Shown: positions 18,141 through 26,840, counted from the first letter of the stretch. The stretch: 64,000 nucleotides of DNA from Geojedonia litorea (GCF_042654525.1 NZ_JBHSGP010000005.1:124001-188000), one strand, 5' to 3'. Numbers and translations: made by a program. Notes: generated by a model not told the origin, from the letters alone.

Positions 18141-19172
18141 ATGAAGTATATAAAAGGTTTTGACGGGTTGAGAGGACTGTCCATTCTGATGGTGCTTCAA
18201 ACACATTTGGGTTTTGGTTCTAAATTATTTGAATATGATTTTATTACTGTGCGCACATGGATGCTGTTTTCTGGAAATACGGGTGTTCAAATATTTTTTA
18301 CTTTAAGTGGATTTTTAATTACATCTATTCTATTGTCAGAAAAACTCAAACATAAAGTCAGTCTAAAAAATTTTTATATCCGACGTTTTTTAAGACTACT
18401 TCCACCACTCATTATCTTTTATGTCATAATAGCTTTATTAATGAAGTTTGATTTAATATCCTATTCATTGGCAGGTTTTGCTTATTCATTCTTTTATCTC
18501 TATAATTTTGTTCCTAAAGAATTTTATATCTCTGAACTTGGTCATACCTGGTCTTTAGCCGTTGAAGAACAGTTTTATTTAACCTGGCCTTTTATAATTT
18601 ATTATCTTAAAACAAAGTCAATTGTAGCTATTACGTTATTTGTGATACTATTATGCACTTTATTTCTGATAGTATACAATGAATTTGAGTTCATTAAGAA
18701 TGGATTTAATCCACTTCGATGGTTTATCCCAGCGGTTGGACCTGTAATTATAGGTAGCTTGCTGGCTATAGTTAATTCTTCTTTTTCATCGCTTAAGAGC
18801 TTTTTGAAGCCTAATATTTATTTGTTTCCAATGAGTATTCTGCTATTTTTATGTCCGTTGTACTTGCCAAATTCTCTTTTATTAGGCGCGTATTTAATTC
18901 AATCTTTAGGAGTAGCTCTTTTTTTGTTGTGGATTTTTCATAATCAAGATTCTGTATTGGTATCTATTTTAAATTTTAAGTATTTAAATTATATTGGAAA
19001 GATATCATATGGCTTATATGTTTTTCAGGGATTGTTTTTAAGAACAGGGCCTGGAGGTACATTATCTTTTCAGCAGTTTCCGTATCATATTCTATTCACA
19101 TTTATTGTAGCTATTTTGTCGTATGAATTAATAGAGAAACGAGTTTTGAAATTAAAGGTTCATTTTAAATAG
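18141..19172 (+). CDS. Acyltransferase family 3 membrane protein (O-acetylation)
   Basis: A 343-residue protein with about ten hydrophobic segments. The start FDGLRGLSILMVLQTHLG carries the arginine and histidine of the OafA/YrhL acyltransferase 3 family, and HTWSLAVEEQFYLTWP is the second family signature. Such proteins transfer acetyl or other acyl groups to sugars of surface glycans at the membrane. Its codons are AT-richer than the flanking genes. It is enclosed by 195-bp direct repeats, and its TAG stop is formed at the junction with the right copy, marking it as an inserted, removable cassette. Confidence 0.88.
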   Translation: MKYIKGFDGLRGLSILMVLQTHLGFGSKLFEYDFITVRTWMLFSGNTGVQIFFTLSGFLITSILLSEKLKHKVSLKNFYIRRFLRLLPPLIIFYVIIALLMKFDLISYSLAGFAYSFFYLYNFVPKEFYISELGHTWSLAVEEQFYLTWPFIIYYLKTKSIVAITLFVILLCTLFLIVYNEFEFIKNGFNPLRWFIPAVGPVIIGSLLAIVNSSFSSLKSFLKPNIYLFPMSILLFLCPLYLPNSLLLGAYLIQSLGVALFLLWIFHNQDSVLVSILNFKYLNYIGKISYGLYVFQGLFLRTGPGGTLSFQQFPYHILFTFIVAILSYELIEKRVLKLKVHFK

Positions 19173-19365
19173 CAGTTTTTGGACATGTATGAGGATGTTG
19201 GTTGTTAGTTGTTGGTTGTTGGCTTTAGGCTTTAGGCTGTAAGCTGTAGGCTATATGCTATAGGCGGTAAGCAGTCTTCAGTTATCGGTTGGTAGAAAAG
19301 ATGCTGAATACTGAAATAAATTCAGCACAGGCAAGTTCAGCATGACAAAGGCAAGTTCAGGATGA
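19171..19365 (+). repeat. 195-bp direct repeat, right copy
   Basis: It starts at the last two bases of the acyltransferase stop codon and repeats the 3' end of the GT4 gene that lies 1.27 kb upstream: the frame still reads QFLDMYEDVGC-stop, with Leu changed to Met. The rest follows the left copy through the TTAGGCT-like tract to CAAGTTCAGGATGA. Because the coding end of the GT4 gene is included, recombination between the copies would remove the acyltransferase and leave the GT4 gene complete. Confidence 0.9.
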
Positions 19366-19589
19366 CACTAACGATTTAACAATGTATCAATGTATCAATG
19401 TATCAATGTATCAATATATCAATGTATCAATGTAGTAATGATGCAATTAAACGAATTAACGATTAAACGAATCAACGATTTTTGAATTGTCCATTTCGGT
19501 TACAAGTTTTTTATTGTATTTTGAACCGTATTTAAAAAAGCCCTTTACATGTTATTCAAAACCACTTTTAAGTATAATCAGCTATTCAT
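19173..19589 (+). other. 417-base gap: repeat copy, 8-base tandem, AT-rich leader
   Basis: The first half is the right copy of the 195-bp repeat. It is followed by an 8-base tandem tract and then by AACGATT/AACGAAT-type words at 19454-19484. The last 100 bases before the next gene are AT-rich without a convincing TAnnTTTG element. No ORF of note and no RNA gene is visible. Confidence 0.6.
19382..19437 (+). repeat. Tandem 8-base repeat (ATGTATCA), about 7 copies
   Basis: Seven consecutive units of ATGTATCA, with single substitutions in the fifth and the last, in a non-coding gap. A tract of this kind can change length by replication slippage. It lies 150 bases before the next start codon and is outside any reading frame, so an effect on expression is possible but not shown. 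Confidence 0.85.
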
Positions 19590-20540
19590 ATGAGTACCGG
19601 AATTATCATTGTTACGCCTGTCTACAATGATTGGCAAAGTTTTCAGTTGCTCATCGATGCCCTTCATAGTTTATCAGAACATGCGCCTTATCGAGTGGAC
19701 CGGGTGATTGCAGTTAACGACGGGTCTACAGAGCCGACCCCTAAGCTTAAGGCTTTTGCAAAGGTCCCCATTTCAATACTGGATTTAAGTAGTAATATGG
19801 GGCACCAACGTGCGATTTCTATTGGTCTTTCCTATGTTGAAGCCCATGTGTCAGGTAGCGACGCGGTTATTGTTATGGATTGCGACGGTGAAGATCGGCC
19901 TGAAGATATTGAGGTCTTAATTGGCAGACTACAGCAGGAGGCTCAACAGACTATTGTTTTTGCAAAGCGTAAAAAGCGTACAGAAGGTCCTGTTTTTAAG
20001 TTTTTTTATAAGCTATACAAACTTTTGTTTAATGCACTCACGTCTCAAACTTTAGACTTTGGAAATTTTAGCTGTATTCCATATGCATTTTTGACGCGGG
20101 TGGTATCGTTACCCGAGATTTGGAATCACTTTTCGGGTGGTATTATTAAATCGAAAACTCCTTATGTTTCGCAGGGCACCAATAGGGGTGAGCGTTTTGA
20201 AGGGCGTTCTAAAATGAATTTTCAGGATTTAATGTTACATGGATTAAGTTCGATTTCTATCTATCTTGATATTGTTTCTATACGACTTTTGTTGGTTTCG
20301 GCTTTATTTTTTGGGTTGACTTTAGTGGGCTTATTGGTATTTTTAATAGTGACCGTTATTAGCCCTGTTTCGGTACCAAGTTGGTCATCGTTGCTTGTTT
20401 TGAGTGCCATAAATATTTTAACCCTGGTTGTTTTATGTAGCTTTTTAATCTTACTATTTCAGCTTAACCAGAAGACAACCGTGCAACTACCTCCAAAAAC
20501 CTTTTATAAGAGTTTTATATTAAAGGTCAGTGATGTTTAA
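19590..20540 (+). CDS. GT2 polyprenyl-phosphate sugar transferase (DPM1/GtrB-like)
   Basis: A 316-residue enzyme: GT2 domain with IIIVTPVYND (5-14), VIAVNDGST, SSNMGHQRAI and IVMDCDGEDRPEDIEVLI (the DXD-like region typical of dolichol/undecaprenyl-phosphate transferases), then two strong C-terminal membrane spans (about 225-300). Such proteins load a sugar on undecaprenyl phosphate for periplasmic modification of a glycan. The next gene encodes a multispanning membrane protein, which could be the GT-C-type partner that uses the lipid-linked sugar. That pairing is an inference. Confidence 0.82.
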   Translation: MSTGIIIVTPVYNDWQSFQLLIDALHSLSEHAPYRVDRVIAVNDGSTEPTPKLKAFAKVPISILDLSSNMGHQRAISIGLSYVEAHVSGSDAVIVMDCDGEDRPEDIEVLIGRLQQEAQQTIVFAKRKKRTEGPVFKFFYKLYKLLFNALTSQTLDFGNFSCIPYAFLTRVVSLPEIWNHFSGGIIKSKTPYVSQGTNRGERFEGRSKMNFQDLMLHGLSSISIYLDIVSIRLLLVSALFFGLTLVGLLVFLIVTVISPVSVPSWSSLLVLSAINILTLVVLCSFLILLFQLNQKTTVQLPPKTFYKSFILKVSDV

Positions 20541-20573
20541 TGTTAAACCCATGCAGATTTTCAAACAGCTAAT

Positions 20574-22085
20574 ATGGAACAGCTTATAGGAAAGATTAGT
20601 AGGTATTTGTGGGAATTCGATGCTGAAGCCTTGCTTCGCGCTATCCCTAGAACCGTCTTGGTTTTTTGTATTTTATTATTAGGTTATTTGTCCTTCGATC
20701 TTAATGGAAATGAGGAGCAGTACCTCTTATATGCCAAGCAATTTATGGATCCCGATTGGATCGCATCGCGCTATTTAAATGAATTTCCGGGGACGCGGTT
20801 ACTGTATCAATTTATCACGGGTTTCTTATTACAATTTATGAGTTTTGAATCGCTGCTTATAAGTATGCGGCTTCTGTTGTGTTTGTTATATGCGATTGCT
20901 CTAGGGAAAATTTATAAAACACTTAAAGTTTCTGCCCTTCATATTTTATTGCATCTGCCTGTTTTGTTTTTATTGCAACAGTCGTTTTTTGGTGGCTCTT
21001 GGTTATTTGTATCGGTAGAACCCAAGGGGTTTTCCTATGTTTTTATAGTATTCGCGCTTTATTATTTTATGAAAGCGCACTATAGAACTATGCTCGTGCT
21101 TCTTATTATTGGGACTTATTTTCATGTGTTGGTTGGTGTCTATGTGTTTTTATTTTTTATGGGTACACTAGTATTTTTCGAAAAACCAAAACAAGGCTAT
21201 GAATTTTTAAAACTTGGGCTCATATATGTTCTGGCGCTTGTGCCTTTTGTACTTTACCTCAGACAGGCCGTGACGGGAGCTGTTGAATTTTCGCCATCGG
21301 TAGATTGGATATATTCGTATTTCAGGCATCCACATCATTTAGGTATTTTTAAAGATCTGGGCTATTTTTATTCGCATCACTTTTATGGGGTTTGTACTAC
21401 GTTTATTGCTCTATGCTTTAGTTTGTACTTTCATAGGTTTGCCACTAGCGAACAATTGAAACGTTTAAATGGCTTTGTACTCTTATCCTTAAGTTGGGTG
21501 TTGATTGCTGTGGTCATCGCGTTTTTTGATAAAGAAGGTGTGCTGCTTAAATACTATCCATTTCGCATACTTACCATATCAACTTTCGTAGTGAGCTTAC
21601 TATTTTCAATATTTATATTTTCAAGCTTGCGATCAAAATATTTGCAAGTCTGGAAGACACTCATCATTTTAATATCATTTATATGTATTGTGAAATTAGC
21701 TAAACCCAATTTGAAGGGTCTATATGTCTATTTTAACCAAAACCCCTATCTTGCCTTAAATGCCATGGGTAGTTATGTAAAGACGCATACGAAAAAGGAT
21801 GCTGTTGTTTTGAGTTTTTTGAGTGATTTGTCACTTAATAGACGGCTCGAGCGGGATCGCTTTGTGGTTTATAAATTTATTCCGGCGGATATGAAGGCTA
21901 TTCCAGAATGGTATGAACGGGAACTGTATAAACGTCAACTGGCTAACAATTTGGAGCTCTTAAAAGACAGAAAACCTAGTTATAAAATAGATTATGTTTT
22001 AGCGAAGCAGCCTTTAAAATCTAACTTATTAGAACTTGTTCACCGGGAAGATACTTACTATTTATATAAATTAACATCAGAGTGA
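20574..22085 (+). CDS. Multispanning membrane protein, possible GT-C-like transferase
   Basis: A 503-residue protein with roughly ten to twelve hydrophobic helices and a soluble C-terminal tail of about 120 residues. The loop NGNEEQYLLYAKQF near residue 43-56 contains acidic residues after the first span, as in GT-C glycosyltransferases, and EPKGFSYVFIVFALYYFMKA plus GTYFHVLVGVYVF resemble a Bacteroidota membrane family that I recall as DUF6798-like. It follows a DPM1/GtrB-type gene by 33 bases, suggesting a two-component periplasmic sugar-addition step. The family assignment is tentative. Confidence 0.6.
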   Translation: MEQLIGKISRYLWEFDAEALLRAIPRTVLVFCILLLGYLSFDLNGNEEQYLLYAKQFMDPDWIASRYLNEFPGTRLLYQFITGFLLQFMSFESLLISMRLLLCLLYAIALGKIYKTLKVSALHILLHLPVLFLLQQSFFGGSWLFVSVEPKGFSYVFIVFALYYFMKAHYRTMLVLLIIGTYFHVLVGVYVFLFFMGTLVFFEKPKQGYEFLKLGLIYVLALVPFVLYLRQAVTGAVEFSPSVDWIYSYFRHPHHLGIFKDLGYFYSHHFYGVCTTFIALCFSLYFHRFATSEQLKRLNGFVLLSLSWVLIAVVIAFFDKEGVLLKYYPFRILTISTFVVSLLFSIFIFSSLRSKYLQVWKTLIILISFICIVKLAKPNLKGLYVYFNQNPYLALNAMGSYVKTHTKKDAVVLSFLSDLSLNRRLERDRFVVYKFIPADMKAIPEWYERELYKRQLANNLELLKDRKPSYKIDYVLAKQPLKSNLLELVHREDTYYLYKLTSE

Positions 22086-22086
22086 T

Positions 22087-23481
22087 TTGAGTACCAGTAT
22101 TAGCACAGCTATTATTCCTTCAAAAGCCCAATTTGCAAATCGTGAGGCAGCTCATGAATTGCATTTAGAAGCGATTTGCGTATTTGTAGCAACGGGTTTT
22201 TTTTTAGATCAGGATAGCTATTGGAAAGACCAGGTGGTGCTGTCGCCTGCTTCCAAGCATACCATTGATGAATCGGGGGTGCTCATAGATTCCAAACCTT
22301 GGTTTACATGGCATTACAGTCCAAGAGACATTAGTTTTGAACAGGCCTTGGAGGAGTTTACAGATCTTTTTGAGCGCATCATCAAGGAACAAACGCAAGG
22401 CAAGACAATCATTTTGCCCTTGTCTGGAGGACTGGACAGCCGTACCCAGGCGGCTGCCTTCAAACATCTGGACACAGAGGTGGTGAGTTATAGTTATGAA
22501 TTTGAGAATGGCTATCCTGAAACTAAAATCGCAGAACAGCTTGCTAACACTTGTGGTTTTGAATTTACTCGGGATGTAATTCCCAAAGGCTATTTATGGA
22601 ATCAACTGGATGCCTTGGCTAATTTAAATCAATGTTACAGTGATTTTACGAGTCCGAGACAAATGGCCGTGCTGGATAAATTCCCAAAACTCGGAGGAGA
22701 CCTATTTTCACTAGGGCATTGGGGTGATGTCTTATTTGATGATATGAGAGTGCCAGATGCTTTAGGCTTTGATCAGCAAGTGGATCACGTGCTCAATAAA
22801 ATCCTAAAACAAGGTGGATTGGAACTGGCTGAAGGCCTGTGGGACACTTGGGGTTTAGATGGCGGGTTTTATGACTATTTAAGAACCAGAGTGACACATT
22901 TGTTAGCTCAAATTGATATACCACAAAGTGCCAACGCTCGTATTAGGGCTTTTAAAAGCCTGTATTGGGCACCACGCTGGACCTCGGTCAATTTAGCGGT
23001 GTTTGAGGCCTATAAGCCTATTAGCTTACCTTATTATGATGATCGTATGTGTCAATTTATTTGCACCATCCCAGAAGCCTATTTAAAGGACAGACAACTA
23101 CAGATCGCTTACATAAAAACAAGGGCTCCCGAATTGGCGCGAATCACCTGGCAAGATCATCGCCCTTTTAATTTAAACAACTACCGATTAAATAAATTCC
23201 CATATAACACCACCTATAAGGTGCTTGATAAGTTGAAGCGGCAATTTAATGCCCTAGGAGGAAAGCCTTATGTACAGCGCAATTGGGAGTTGCAATTTTT
23301 GGGAAGCGATAATGAACAGCAGTTAAAAGCAATCTTGAATCAGAACGCATTTTTAGAGTGGATACCTAAGACTATGGTGGATAGCCTTTTGACTGATTTT
23401 TATAAACAGCCAGCACCTAAAACAGCCCATCAGGTGAATATGTTGTTGGTTTTGGCGAAGTTTAGGGAGATTGATAATTGA
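22087..23481 (+). CDS. Asparagine-synthetase-like protein with a degenerate glutaminase domain
   Basis: A 464-residue protein. The start must be the TTG at 22087: there is no ATG until well inside the domain, and an in-frame stop lies five codons upstream. LPLSGGLDSRTQAA (about 112-125) is the ATP-pyrophosphatase loop. The first 100 residues match only the tail of the GATase fold and lack an N-terminal Cys2. It may use ammonia or another amine, or need a partner glutaminase. The final codons (REIDN-stop) lie within a repeat unit, so the C-terminus could vary. Confidence 0.78.
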   Translation: MSTSISTAIIPSKAQFANREAAHELHLEAICVFVATGFFLDQDSYWKDQVVLSPASKHTIDESGVLIDSKPWFTWHYSPRDISFEQALEEFTDLFERIIKEQTQGKTIILPLSGGLDSRTQAAAFKHLDTEVVSYSYEFENGYPETKIAEQLANTCGFEFTRDVIPKGYLWNQLDALANLNQCYSDFTSPRQMAVLDKFPKLGGDLFSLGHWGDVLFDDMRVPDALGFDQQVDHVLNKILKQGGLELAEGLWDTWGLDGGFYDYLRTRVTHLLAQIDIPQSANARIRAFKSLYWAPRWTSVNLAVFEAYKPISLPYYDDRMCQFICTIPEAYLKDRQLQIAYIKTRAPELARITWQDHRPFNLNNYRLNKFPYNTTYKVLDKLKRQFNALGGKPYVQRNWELQFLGSDNEQQLKAILNQNAFLEWIPKTMVDSLLTDFYKQPAPKTAHQVNMLLVLAKFREIDN

Positions 23482-23815
23482 TAATTGATGATTGATGAAA
23501 AGTGTAGATTTGTGTTTGGTTCTCTCGACCTTTCGACTGCGCTCAAGGCAGGCTGGTTCGATGCTTCGACAGGCTCAGCATGACAAATTTGGGGAGATTG
23601 CTAATTGATAATTGATAATTGAGAATTGATGATTGATGAAAAGTGTAGATTTGTGTTTGGTTCTCTCGACCTTTCGACTGCGCTCAAGGCAGGCTGGTAC
23701 GAGGCAAGTAAGCTCCAGTTGGCATAGATGCTTCGATGCTTCGACAGGCTCAGCATGACAAGTTTTGGGAGATTGATAATTGATAATTGATGATTGATGA
23801 AAAGTGTAGATTTGT
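23465..23815 (+). repeat. 2.4-copy tandem repeat between two genes
   Basis: Three units start with GGGAGATTG at 23465, 23592 and 23767. Each has AATTGATAATTGAT-type sequence, then GAAAAGTGTAGATTTGT. The first two go on through a segment with TTTCGACTGCGCTCAAGG and CTTCGACAGGCTCAGCATGA; the second also carries an insert of about 37 bases. The third unit stops exactly at the ATG of the next gene. The first unit includes the last five codons and stop of the preceding gene. No gene is seen in the 334-base gap. Confidence 0.88.
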
Positions 23816-24916
23816 ATGACAAAAAAGATAAAAATAGCGTTTACCATTCCAAATTTTGATACCGCGGGTAGTGGTAAGGTGGTTTATGATCTCGTCAAAG
23901 GTTTGGACCCCAAACGGTTTGAGGCCCATATTTGCTGTACCCACTCGCGTGGGGCTTTTTTTAAGGAAGTGAAGGCACTTGGCGTGCCAATCCATGAGTT
24001 TGCATTCTACACGAGTTATCGGCCGTATCTCACATTACCATTACGGATTTATAGGATTTCCAGGTTTTTTAAACGACAACACTTTGATATCATCCATTCC
24101 TGGCATTGGAGCAGTGATATTACGGAACCCTTGGCCGCCAAACTGGCTGGCATTCCCTTTGTCTATACCAAAAAAGCTATGGGCTGGGGCAATAAGGCGT
24201 GGCGCTGGCGCAGTCAATTGAGTAGCCATATTATTGCCATTAATACGGATATGATGCAGCAATTCTTTAAGAAGTTGGCTCATAAAACCAGCTATATTCC
24301 ACTCGGCGTTGATACCGATTATTTTATGCCTTTAGAAAAGTGCTATAAAAGTCCAGAAGGGCTACAGTTTTCCAAATCTGATTTTGTGATCGTTAGTGTG
24401 GCCAATTTAGTGCCGGTGAAGGGGATTGAACTTTTATTAGAGGCCGTCGAGCAATTAAATGATCCAAACATAAAGGTGCTTATTGTGGGTGATGACCAAA
24501 ATGCCTATGGCACTGAACTTAAAGAGCGCTATGCGAATCCCTGTGTGTTTTTTGTGGGAAAGCAACTGGATGTGAGGCCTTATCTGGCCTTGGCCGATGT
24601 GTTTGTGATCCCTACTAAAGATGAAGGGCGTAAAGAAGGCTTGCCTATTGCGCCATTGGAGGCCATGGCTTGTGAGCGTGTAGTAATTGGCTCAACTATC
24701 TCCGGTATTAAGGATATTCTTTTGCCTTTTCAAGATTGTTTGTTTGAAGCTGGCAATCATAGCGAATTAATGAAATATATCCTTAGGATTAAAGCCCTTT
24801 CGCAAACACAACGAAATGCTATAGCATATTCCATGCGAAGCTATGTGCAAAATGAATTCTCTATTGATGCTTTCATCGTTCAATATGCCAAATTTTATAA
24901 AACATTAGTAAAATGA
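23816..24916 (+). CDS. GT4 family glycosyltransferase
   Basis: A 366-residue GT-B enzyme with FTIPNFDTAGSGKVVYDLVKG at the start (glycine-rich acceptor-side loop), IHSWHWSSDITEPLAAKLAG, VANLVPVKGIELLLEAV opening the donor domain, and EGRKEGLPIAPLEAMACERVV as the nucleotide-sugar site. The ATG directly follows a repeat unit, and the stop overlaps the next ATG. It probably acts after the amidotransferase in assembly, but the order of genes need not follow the order of reactions. Confidence 0.87.
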   Translation: MTKKIKIAFTIPNFDTAGSGKVVYDLVKGLDPKRFEAHICCTHSRGAFFKEVKALGVPIHEFAFYTSYRPYLTLPLRIYRISRFFKRQHFDIIHSWHWSSDITEPLAAKLAGIPFVYTKKAMGWGNKAWRWRSQLSSHIIAINTDMMQQFFKKLAHKTSYIPLGVDTDYFMPLEKCYKSPEGLQFSKSDFVIVSVANLVPVKGIELLLEAVEQLNDPNIKVLIVGDDQNAYGTELKERYANPCVFFVGKQLDVRPYLALADVFVIPTKDEGRKEGLPIAPLEAMACERVVIGSTISGIKDILLPFQDCLFEAGNHSELMKYILRIKALSQTQRNAIAYSMRSYVQNEFSIDAFIVQYAKFYKTLVK

Positions 24917-26106
24917 AAATTGGACTCATCTTATCTACTACACCTTCATATTCAGAAACTTTTTTTAATTCCAAAATTAAAGGACTTCTGGCTAACGGGC
25001 ATAAGGTCCAACTTTTTGTTCAGAAGAAGAACCCTTTATTTACTGGTTGTCCTGTAGTGCGTGGGCCTAAGGTTTATAATAGAAATTTATTATTTCAAGG
25101 TGTTAACTTTGTTATAATAGGGATTAGACTTATGCCTTACTTTAAACGTTTAAAACGTTTTGTAATTCTTGAACGAAAGGCGCAGCGTTCATGGAAGCAG
25201 ATTCTTAAAACTATTTATACTAATTCACATCTTTTAAGGGCCGATTTAGACTGTCTGCATTTTGGGTTCGCAACCATGGCCTTACAAAAGGAGCATGTGG
25301 CTGCAGCCATTGGAGCTAAAATGGCTGTAAGTTTTAGGGGTTATGATTTGGATGTGTATCCTCTTAAAGCTCCAAAGTGTTACGATTTGTTGTGGAGGCA
25401 GGTGGATAAGGTGCATTCCATCTCACAGTATCTTTTAGATAAGGCCTATGGTTTGGGATTAGCCCAAAGCAAAGCTTACCAAATTATACCCCCGGCGATA
25501 GATCTCGATACCTTTAAGAGCAGGGAGCCTCAAGCCTACGATGGGACAGCAGTGGTTCAATTATTGACTATTGCTCGTTTGGAATGGATTAAAGGTTTGG
25601 ATTATACTTTGGAAGCTTTGTACTTGCTTAAGTCTAAAGGCCTGAAGTTCCATTACCGTATTATTGGGGATGGTAAAGAGCGGGAAGCATTGGTGTATGC
25701 GATCCATCAATTAGGATTACAGGATGAAGTTAGTCTCATCAGTCGCGTAGGTCATGAAGAGGTGGTAGCGTATCTATCACGGACGGACATCTATATACAA
25801 TACAGTCATTCTGAAGGCTTTTGCAATGCCGTATTAGAAGCCCAAGCCATGGGCTGTTTGTGTGTGGTGTCGGATGGTGGCGCCCTTCCTGAAAACATCG
25901 TGCATGAAGTAACAGGATGGCTAGTCAGGAAACGACATCCCGTTTTATTAGCTGACACTATTAATTCCATCCTAGCATTGTCTGATGAACAGAAAGATGA
26001 AGTTAGATATAAGGCCCGATTGCGCGTTGTTAATGGATTTAGTAGTTTAGAACAACAAAAGGCTTTTCATGACTTCTATACAGTAAACCTAACTGAACTA
26101 TTATGA
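24913..26106 (+). CDS. GT4 family glycosyltransferase (WcaL-like)
   Basis: A 397-residue GT-B enzyme. STTPSYSETFFNSKIKGL near the start is the WcaL-type pattern (PSxSETF), also found in the gene at 2610-3833. AVSFRGYDLDVYPL is the acceptor-domain loop, and YSHSEGFCNAVLEAQAMGCL the donor site. DGGALPENIVHEVTGWLV follows. It shares a 4-base ATGA overlap with both neighbours. Substrates unknown. Confidence 0.87.
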   Translation: MKIGLILSTTPSYSETFFNSKIKGLLANGHKVQLFVQKKNPLFTGCPVVRGPKVYNRNLLFQGVNFVIIGIRLMPYFKRLKRFVILERKAQRSWKQILKTIYTNSHLLRADLDCLHFGFATMALQKEHVAAAIGAKMAVSFRGYDLDVYPLKAPKCYDLLWRQVDKVHSISQYLLDKAYGLGLAQSKAYQIIPPAIDLDTFKSREPQAYDGTAVVQLLTIARLEWIKGLDYTLEALYLLKSKGLKFHYRIIGDGKEREALVYAIHQLGLQDEVSLISRVGHEEVVAYLSRTDIYIQYSHSEGFCNAVLEAQAMGCLCVVSDGGALPENIVHEVTGWLVRKRHPVLLADTINSILALSDEQKDEVRYKARLRVVNGFSSLEQQKAFHDFYTVNLTELL

Positions 26107-26837
26107 AGTTAAGGACTATTTACCGTCGGCTAAACCGATATCAGCAACGCATAACCAAGCGTGTTTTACGACGCTACAGAACTTTGGTCTATCGTGGGAC
26201 TCAAGTATATTGTCCCATTTGTAATTGGAAAGGGCAGCGCTTTTTTGATGAACATTGTCCAAGCTGCCATTCACAGGCCAGAACACGACTGGTGGCCTTT
26301 GCTCTTGATTATTTTAATTTGATTCACCCAAATTTGAAGCTATTGCATGTGGCACCCAATATGAATGAGTTTCGATTTGTTCAAGGGCGATTTAAGGATT
26401 TAGTGTGCCATGATCGGGTGGATATTAAAGTTCGAAAACAAATTAATATCATTGATGATATCAGCAACCCAAAACATTTAAATACGAACTATGATCTAGG
26501 TATTGTTTGGCATGTATTTGAACATATCAAGGAGGATATCAAGGCTATTGCCCATCTGTATCGCGTGATGAGGTCCGGCAGTTCCTTGATAGTCAGTGTG
26601 CCTATTTACCCCCAAGGCAATCCTACAACTTTTGAAGATCATACGATGGCTTATGCCGATTTTGAGCGCGTTCACGGGCATTATGACCATTGCCGGAGCT
26701 GTGGTTTAGACTATTACCAGCGCTTTGAAGCCGCGGGATTTCAAACAGAAACTTTAAGCGTAAGCGCCTTGGATCCAAATACAATTGTTAGATTTGGACT
26801 TCAGGAGGACCATGTGGTCTGGTGTTTTACAAAATAA
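26103..26837 (+). CDS. Methyltransferase-like protein with N-terminal zinc ribbon
   Basis: A 244-residue protein. A basic N-terminus leads to four cysteines in two CxxC pairs (C37, C40, C52, C55: YCPIC and HCPSC), a zinc-ribbon pattern. KLLHVAPNMNEFRF and LGIVWHVFEHIKEDIKAI (the EHx region of class I methyltransferases) follow, with SLIVSVPIYPQG after. A classical GxGxG motif is replaced by HVAPN, as seen in other methyltransferase-like proteins of polysaccharide loci. It probably methylates a sugar or acts as a regulator-like binding protein; the former is preferred by context. Confidence 0.7.
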   Translation: MKLRTIYRRLNRYQQRITKRVLRRYRTLVYRGTQVYCPICNWKGQRFFDEHCPSCHSQARTRLVAFALDYFNLIHPNLKLLHVAPNMNEFRFVQGRFKDLVCHDRVDIKVRKQINIIDDISNPKHLNTNYDLGIVWHVFEHIKEDIKAIAHLYRVMRSGSSLIVSVPIYPQGNPTTFEDHTMAYADFERVHGHYDHCRSCGLDYYQRFEAAGFQTETLSVSALDPNTIVRFGLQEDHVVWCFTK

Positions 26838-26840
26838 ACT

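Noticed and set aside
17900..19365. An insertion sequence around the acyltransferase
   Set aside because: No transposase or terminal inverted repeats are seen; the repeats are direct and include coding sequence of the upstream gene.
19382..19437. A CRISPR-like array of short units
   Set aside because: The units are 8 bases and contiguous with no spacers, and no cas gene is present; it is a simple tandem repeat.
23575..23995. Several overlapping minus-strand open frames in the repeat block
   Set aside because: They are produced by tandem repeat sequence without stops, have low-complexity content, and overlap the start of a clear GT4 gene.
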